From positions 1,798,001 through 1,862,000 of the forward strand of contig JAJQJQ010000024.1 in assembly GCA_028622995.1 (NCBI GenBank): a stretch of DNA of 64,000 bases, in the 5' to 3' direction. The notes below the pieces were generated by a model. The model was given only the letters and a program-made list of their open reading frames with translations, did not search any database and was not told the origin of the DNA. The stretch is from Panagrolaimus kolymaensis. Lineage: Eukaryota > Nematoda > Chromadorea > Rhabditida > Panagrolaimidae. Within the stretch, counting starts at the first letter, position 1, and each line of letters opens with the position of its first letter. Shown in pieces: positions 59,952-64,000 of the stretch. Position numbers and translations under genes: made by a program.

Positions 59952-62900
59952 ATGCCAACATTAGATATGACCGATGATATACCATTAAATATTGGATTTG
60001 ATTTTGATTCATTATCACCAACAAATAATAAAACTGTTCCATCTTCAAATAGTAGTTATCGAAATGTTCAATCATCGGATGGTAAAAAAACTGAGAACAT
60101 TTAAAAGAGTTGGCAATAAAAAAAATAAATTTTTAGATGATTCAATAAATATTTCCCTTGAAAATACTGATAATTGGATTACAAATTCCTATGATGAAGC
60201 AAAATCTCAACAAAAGTAAGAATTATTTTTAATAGTTGACTGAGTTTCTAGTTTCTCAAAAATATTATTTTTTTAAACTGGAAATTACAAAAGTTAAATG
60301 TTTACTTTTTAGTTCGGTGGATAAAGTTCGAGAATTAGAAGTAGAGCATGCAAGATTGAGTGATTCTATTTTAACTTTATCATCCCAATTTGCTCGAATT
60401 CAATTTCGCCTTCAACAAATTACTATGGCTCCACCAGAAAAAAGAGATGTAAGTTGGATTTGTTTTTTAAACAAAAAACTGGGGCTTTTTTAAACTACTT
60501 TTCAAGATTCCTTAAATATACCATTTAAAAAAGAGGAAATAAAACTGGATTTCATTAGGTAATTTTTTCATTCAGGAATTTAAAGCTGAAACAAGCGAAA
60601 TCGTTGTTTTTTCGTGCGAGTTCGGTTACAAAAAAAGCTTCAAATTATGATAAACTGGTATTCATAATTTTTAAGCTTTTCTACTAAAATTCCAGTCATT
60701 CGGACTTTAAAAGATTTTCAAGAAATTTATTTAATGAACATTTTTTTAAATTCCGCAATTTTTATATTTATTTATTATAAAACTGAGTATGGTGTCGATG
60801 ACATATTTAGAAGAAAAAAAACTTATCTAGATAAAACCCACAAAATATGTAAATAATAAAAAATAATTATTTTATCAAAAAAAAAACTGAGACTTGTTGT
60901 TGTTTTTTAAGGAATTATTAAAACAACTTCATGATTATGCTTCAACTCCATGTTTGGATTTAACCGAAATAAAGCAAGATACTCGAGAAATAAGAGAAAA
61001 ACAACAAAATGGTGCAACCCTCGATCATGAAATCGATGAAAAACGAAAGCGAGTACTTTCCTTAATTCGAGAACTAAAAAATCAAACGGAAGATTTGGAA
61101 AAATTTGCATATGAAAATGGTGGCGGCGAATTACCCACAAGTCAATTAAAGCTACGACAAAAGCTGGTATTTGATAAATTACATGAAAAAATTCAACTTA
61201 ATATCGAATTGGAACATTTAACTGAACAGGAATTGCAAAACAGTGTCGATAATGGAATTAAACAGGTTTGTTTAAATTTCGATATATCCAAAAATTATAT
61301 TTTTAACTATCCTTTAAAAAAACTGAGGGAACTGGAAAAAATGAAAATAAGAAAATTTTTATAAATTCAAGGGGCATAACTGAAAGCAAATAAATACCCA
61401 GGAGAGAAATGGCACATTAAATTAGAGAGATTTTTAAGTTTTTTTTAGTAAAAGTTGAATTCTTTTTTTTTTTTGAAATATCTTCCAAAAAAGTAAAACT
61501 GATAAAGTCTTTTATGGTTTCAAGAAATGGATATCATCATATTCAATATTTTCTTTTAAACTGAGTCATAATTTCGCTGATTAAAAAATAGCAAAATGTC
61601 CACGTATATTTTTTGGTAAAAAAAAACTGATTACATTAACAATATCATATTATCGGATTTATTTTTTTTGCCCTAAATGTGTAATTTAATTTAACAAAAA
61701 AAAAGAAAAAAGAAGCCTAATTTATTTTTTAAAAAAAACTGCAGCTGTGGATTAGTAACCGTCATAAAAACTTTTATCTATTTTTTACAAGCGATTTAAA
61801 AAAAATTAAAAATCACAAGCATATGTATTTTCTTGTTTAAAAAAACTGAATATAGCAAGAAATTATTATATTCTTGCATTTTTTTAAATTTTATAAATTT
61901 TAAAATAGGAAAAATTTAGGAAATTTATTAAAAAAAACTGTGTTACACTTGTAAAAATTGTTTTTTCTGTTTCAGATATTAGAACCCATAAAAGAAAAAG
62001 AGCAATTAGTGGATCAATTACAAACTCAAATAATAGATTTGGAAAATTTTGTAACATTTTTACAAAGGGAAAGTTCAGAAAATAACACTAATGGCAGTGG
62101 CAGTCCTAAACCCACCACAATTAATAATTCTTCTTATATTAATGAAAGCCCAACAAAATATTCTTCAGCTCGTTCCCTTCAATCCGTAAATCGTGGACCA
62201 CCCAAACGTCAATCATCCATTTTCGGATTGATTGGAGTTGGAAATAAAAAATTTGAAAAAAATGAACTTAAAAACACGCCCCGTGGAAATCATTATGGCG
62301 ATCAACGAGCTCATTTAGAAATAGTTGTGAATGATGTAATAGAAATATTAAAAAAATATTCTATTATTACTTTGGATATGGAAGAAATAAATACCATTCC
62401 AACGGATGATGAACAAAGGAATCAAGAATTATTTGAATGGAGCGAAGAAGAAATAGTTACAACATTTCGAAAGGATTTTTGCCCCGCTTTGCGAGGATTA
62501 TTAGAACATGGAATGAGAAATGAAATTTTAAAGGAATCAAATTTATTAAATATGGGTGGATTTGTTGTTGGTTGTTTTCCTGATCGAACAGGAAATAAAA
62601 ATAAAAATAAAAATTTTGAACAAAAAAATTCGAATGGTTCCGGCGGCGGTGGTGGAAGTGGTAGCAGTGGCGGATGTCAATTAACTCATATTTGGGATAT
62701 AATATTATTTTTTTATGAAGATAGAAAATTAAAAGAATTAAATGATGGTTCAGTTGGAAAATTAACTCAAACGTTTAAATTGGATAATGTCTCAGGAAAG
62801 CAAATTACATCTAAAGAAGTAAGTTCCAAAAACTGAGGGGAAAATAAATAGGTTTTTTTTAATTTTAAACTGACCATGCTATGTTTCGCGTAAAAAAAAA

Positions 62901-64000
62901 TCTTATATAAAATTCAAGCATTATCTTCAATAAAAACTGTATGCACGAAAAAGAGGAGTATTGAAAACCTAAAATCCATTTTTTGTTATTGGTATTTTTA
63001 AAGCCAGCCTCCAAAAAATAAAAAAATATATTTAAAAACTGAAGTTTGAATTTCTGGCCGGTTTTTTAATCACATAATTATTAATTAAAAATGTACTTTT
63101 GAATGATATAATTAAATAGAAAACTGTATAAACATAGCTTTTTTTTAAATTCAAACAAAGTAGGTGGGTGCGGTTGTTGAAATCTTGAAATCATTCATAT
63201 TTTTTTTATGTTTAAAAATTTAAAAACTGTCAACTTTTGTTTTCCGAAAATATAAAATTAATTGCAATTTTACTATACCTTTTTTTAACTGAGCTTATTG
63301 ACATTTCTTATTATTAAAGAAACTGTTTCGCATTTATGTATATTGACTGTTTAATTTTTACCTTACTTCTAAAAAGATTAATTTGGAAAAAAATTGCATT
63401 TAATGATATTCTTTTTTTTAAATAAAAAATTAACTTTTTTCTGTAAATTCAAAGAAACGTATTTATAAAACTGCGACTTTCTTCTATTTTTTAATCCTAA
63501 ATAATTAAAAAAAACTCCATCCGATTATCATTTCTCAATTTTTAGCTTTTAATGTACACAATAGAAAATATTATGTCCACTCATAAACGACTCAAGCGAA
63601 CACCCGATGCAATGTGGAAAGCTTTTGTTTCGGCTGCAATCAATGAAAGAAAATTACCAGGATGGATTAGAATAATTTTTAGAGCTGATTTTATTGTATC
63701 TAAATGTTATCATCCATGGTCGTATGTGGCTCACACAGGTAACTCATAAAAAAAAAATTTAAACTGAATTCAATAATAAAATTATTTCGTTTTTTAAAGA
63801 CATAAAACTGGGAAAATAAATGAATTTCTTTTTATTGAAAAAGGCCAGAAAAAAAAATTTGATTTCAAAAATATATTTTTTGAGAATACTTCAAAAAAAA
63901 TTAAATTTCAAAAAAGAAAAAACTGTTCTTTGTTTAAACTCGGTATTTAATAATTTTTGTCCAGCTAAATTCTAATTTTTGTTTTAACTGTGTCAAATTA
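58030..64000 (+). repeat. Field of AAACTG elements, plus orientation
   Basis: AAACTG, nearly always at the end of an A- or T-rich run, appears about 40 times by eye. Examples are near 58037, 58144, 58197, 58226, 59470, 59507, 59714, 59755, 59800, 59850, 59896, 59928, 60089, 60278, 60545, 60653, 60782, 60887, 61320, 61497, 61560, 61626, 61738, 61845, 61936, 62831, 62868, 62936, 63039, 63123, 63227, 63322, 63469, 63763, 63808 and 63921. With A and T at 0.37 and C and G at 0.13, about two would be expected on one strand in 6 kb. The reverse word CAGTTT is nearly missing. Introns and intergenic DNA carry it; the two large exons have none and only exon 1 has one (60031). What follows CTG is not conserved. 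Confidence 0.8.
59952..64000 (+). CDS. RUNDC1: RUNDC1-like coiled-coil and RUN-domain protein (3' end outside window)
   Basis: Exons 59952-60081, 60137-60215, 60313-60448, 60912-61265, 61976-62818 and 63546-63738 join in phase and give 578 residues so far. The last exon ends in phase 1 at a GTAACT donor, and no further exon is visible to the window end. Order: acidic N-terminus (MPTLDMTDDIPLNIGFDF), coiled coils at about 72-275 (VRELEVEHARLSDSILTLSS, ELLKQLHDYAS...LDLTEIKQDTREI, LVDQLQTQIIDLENFV), a Ser/Asn linker, then a RUN domain from about residue 346 (HLEIVVNDVIEIL, LRGLLEHGM, HIWDIILFFYEDRKLKELND, LPGWIRIIFRADFIV). A Gly/Ser run sits inside it. RUN domains bind small GTPases of the Rap/Rab type. 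RUNDC1 has been linked to autophagy control in vertebrates; the role here is by homology. Introns carry the AAACTG elements. Confidence 0.88.

Noticed and set aside
58030..64000. Canonical C. elegans 21U upstream motif (CTGTTTC)
   Set aside because: The conserved part is AAACTG. Only a few copies continue into TTTC, so the known motif does not describe the array.

Overview
The window looks like nuclear DNA of a free-living or parasitic nematode. It is very AT-rich and has many short GT...AG introns that end in TTTTTAG or TTTCAG. It carries a recognisable nlp-42 neuropeptide precursor (two W-x6-W-amide peptides), an ech-6-like mitochondrial enoyl-CoA hydratase, tandem plasma-membrane Ca2+-ATPases and a RUNDC1-type gene. 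Species and clade cannot be fixed from sequence alone. All exon joins given here were made by eye from splice signals and phase.

Layout. (1) 1-30541 is one uninterrupted satellite array: 226 full copies of a 135-bp, about 24% GC monomer plus a 41-bp partial copy. The array runs off the left edge. Its last monomer is read in frame from a decayed minus-strand gene remnant (30510-30821). A single diverged, inverted monomer sits at 32297-32436, again just behind a coding-like exon. Together these suggest the satellite grew from the 3' end and 3'UTR of a gene. (2) 32855-36310 (-) encodes a 671-residue protein with a FLYWCH-like zinc-binding segment followed by a divergent CMGC-type kinase. (3) 36971-40762 (-) holds a RING-like protein, a C-terminally truncated enoyl-CoA hydratase and a TASOR/DUF3715-like gene. 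All three have frame or truncation problems, so this is either a decaying block or a poorly polished stretch. (4) 40871-41134 (+) is a small ORF, followed by a U2-snRNA-like hairpin. (5) 41562-44158 is a large inverted duplication with a 338-bp spacer. Each arm carries a gene for a small secreted or membrane protein. The signal peptide, intron, C-terminal tail and 3'UTR are nearly identical between arms, but the mature protein in between is unrelated. (6) 45416-48808 and 49855-53646 (+) are two tandem PMCA-type Ca2+ pumps, both without the usual calmodulin-binding tail. (7) 56978-57800 (+) is nlp-42. (8) 59952 to the right edge (+) is RUNDC1-like and is cut by the window end.

The strongest unexplained signal is a field of A/T-run + AAACTG elements. 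They are nearly all on one strand, spaced about 30-110 bp apart, and fill the non-coding DNA from about 58.0 kb to the right edge, mostly skipping exons. A second cluster, in the opposite orientation, lies at 31.36-32.13 kb beside the satellite. Nothing in the annotated genes explains these arrays. They could be dense small-RNA mini-promoters, a nematode germline-chromatin signal, or an old dispersed repeat.
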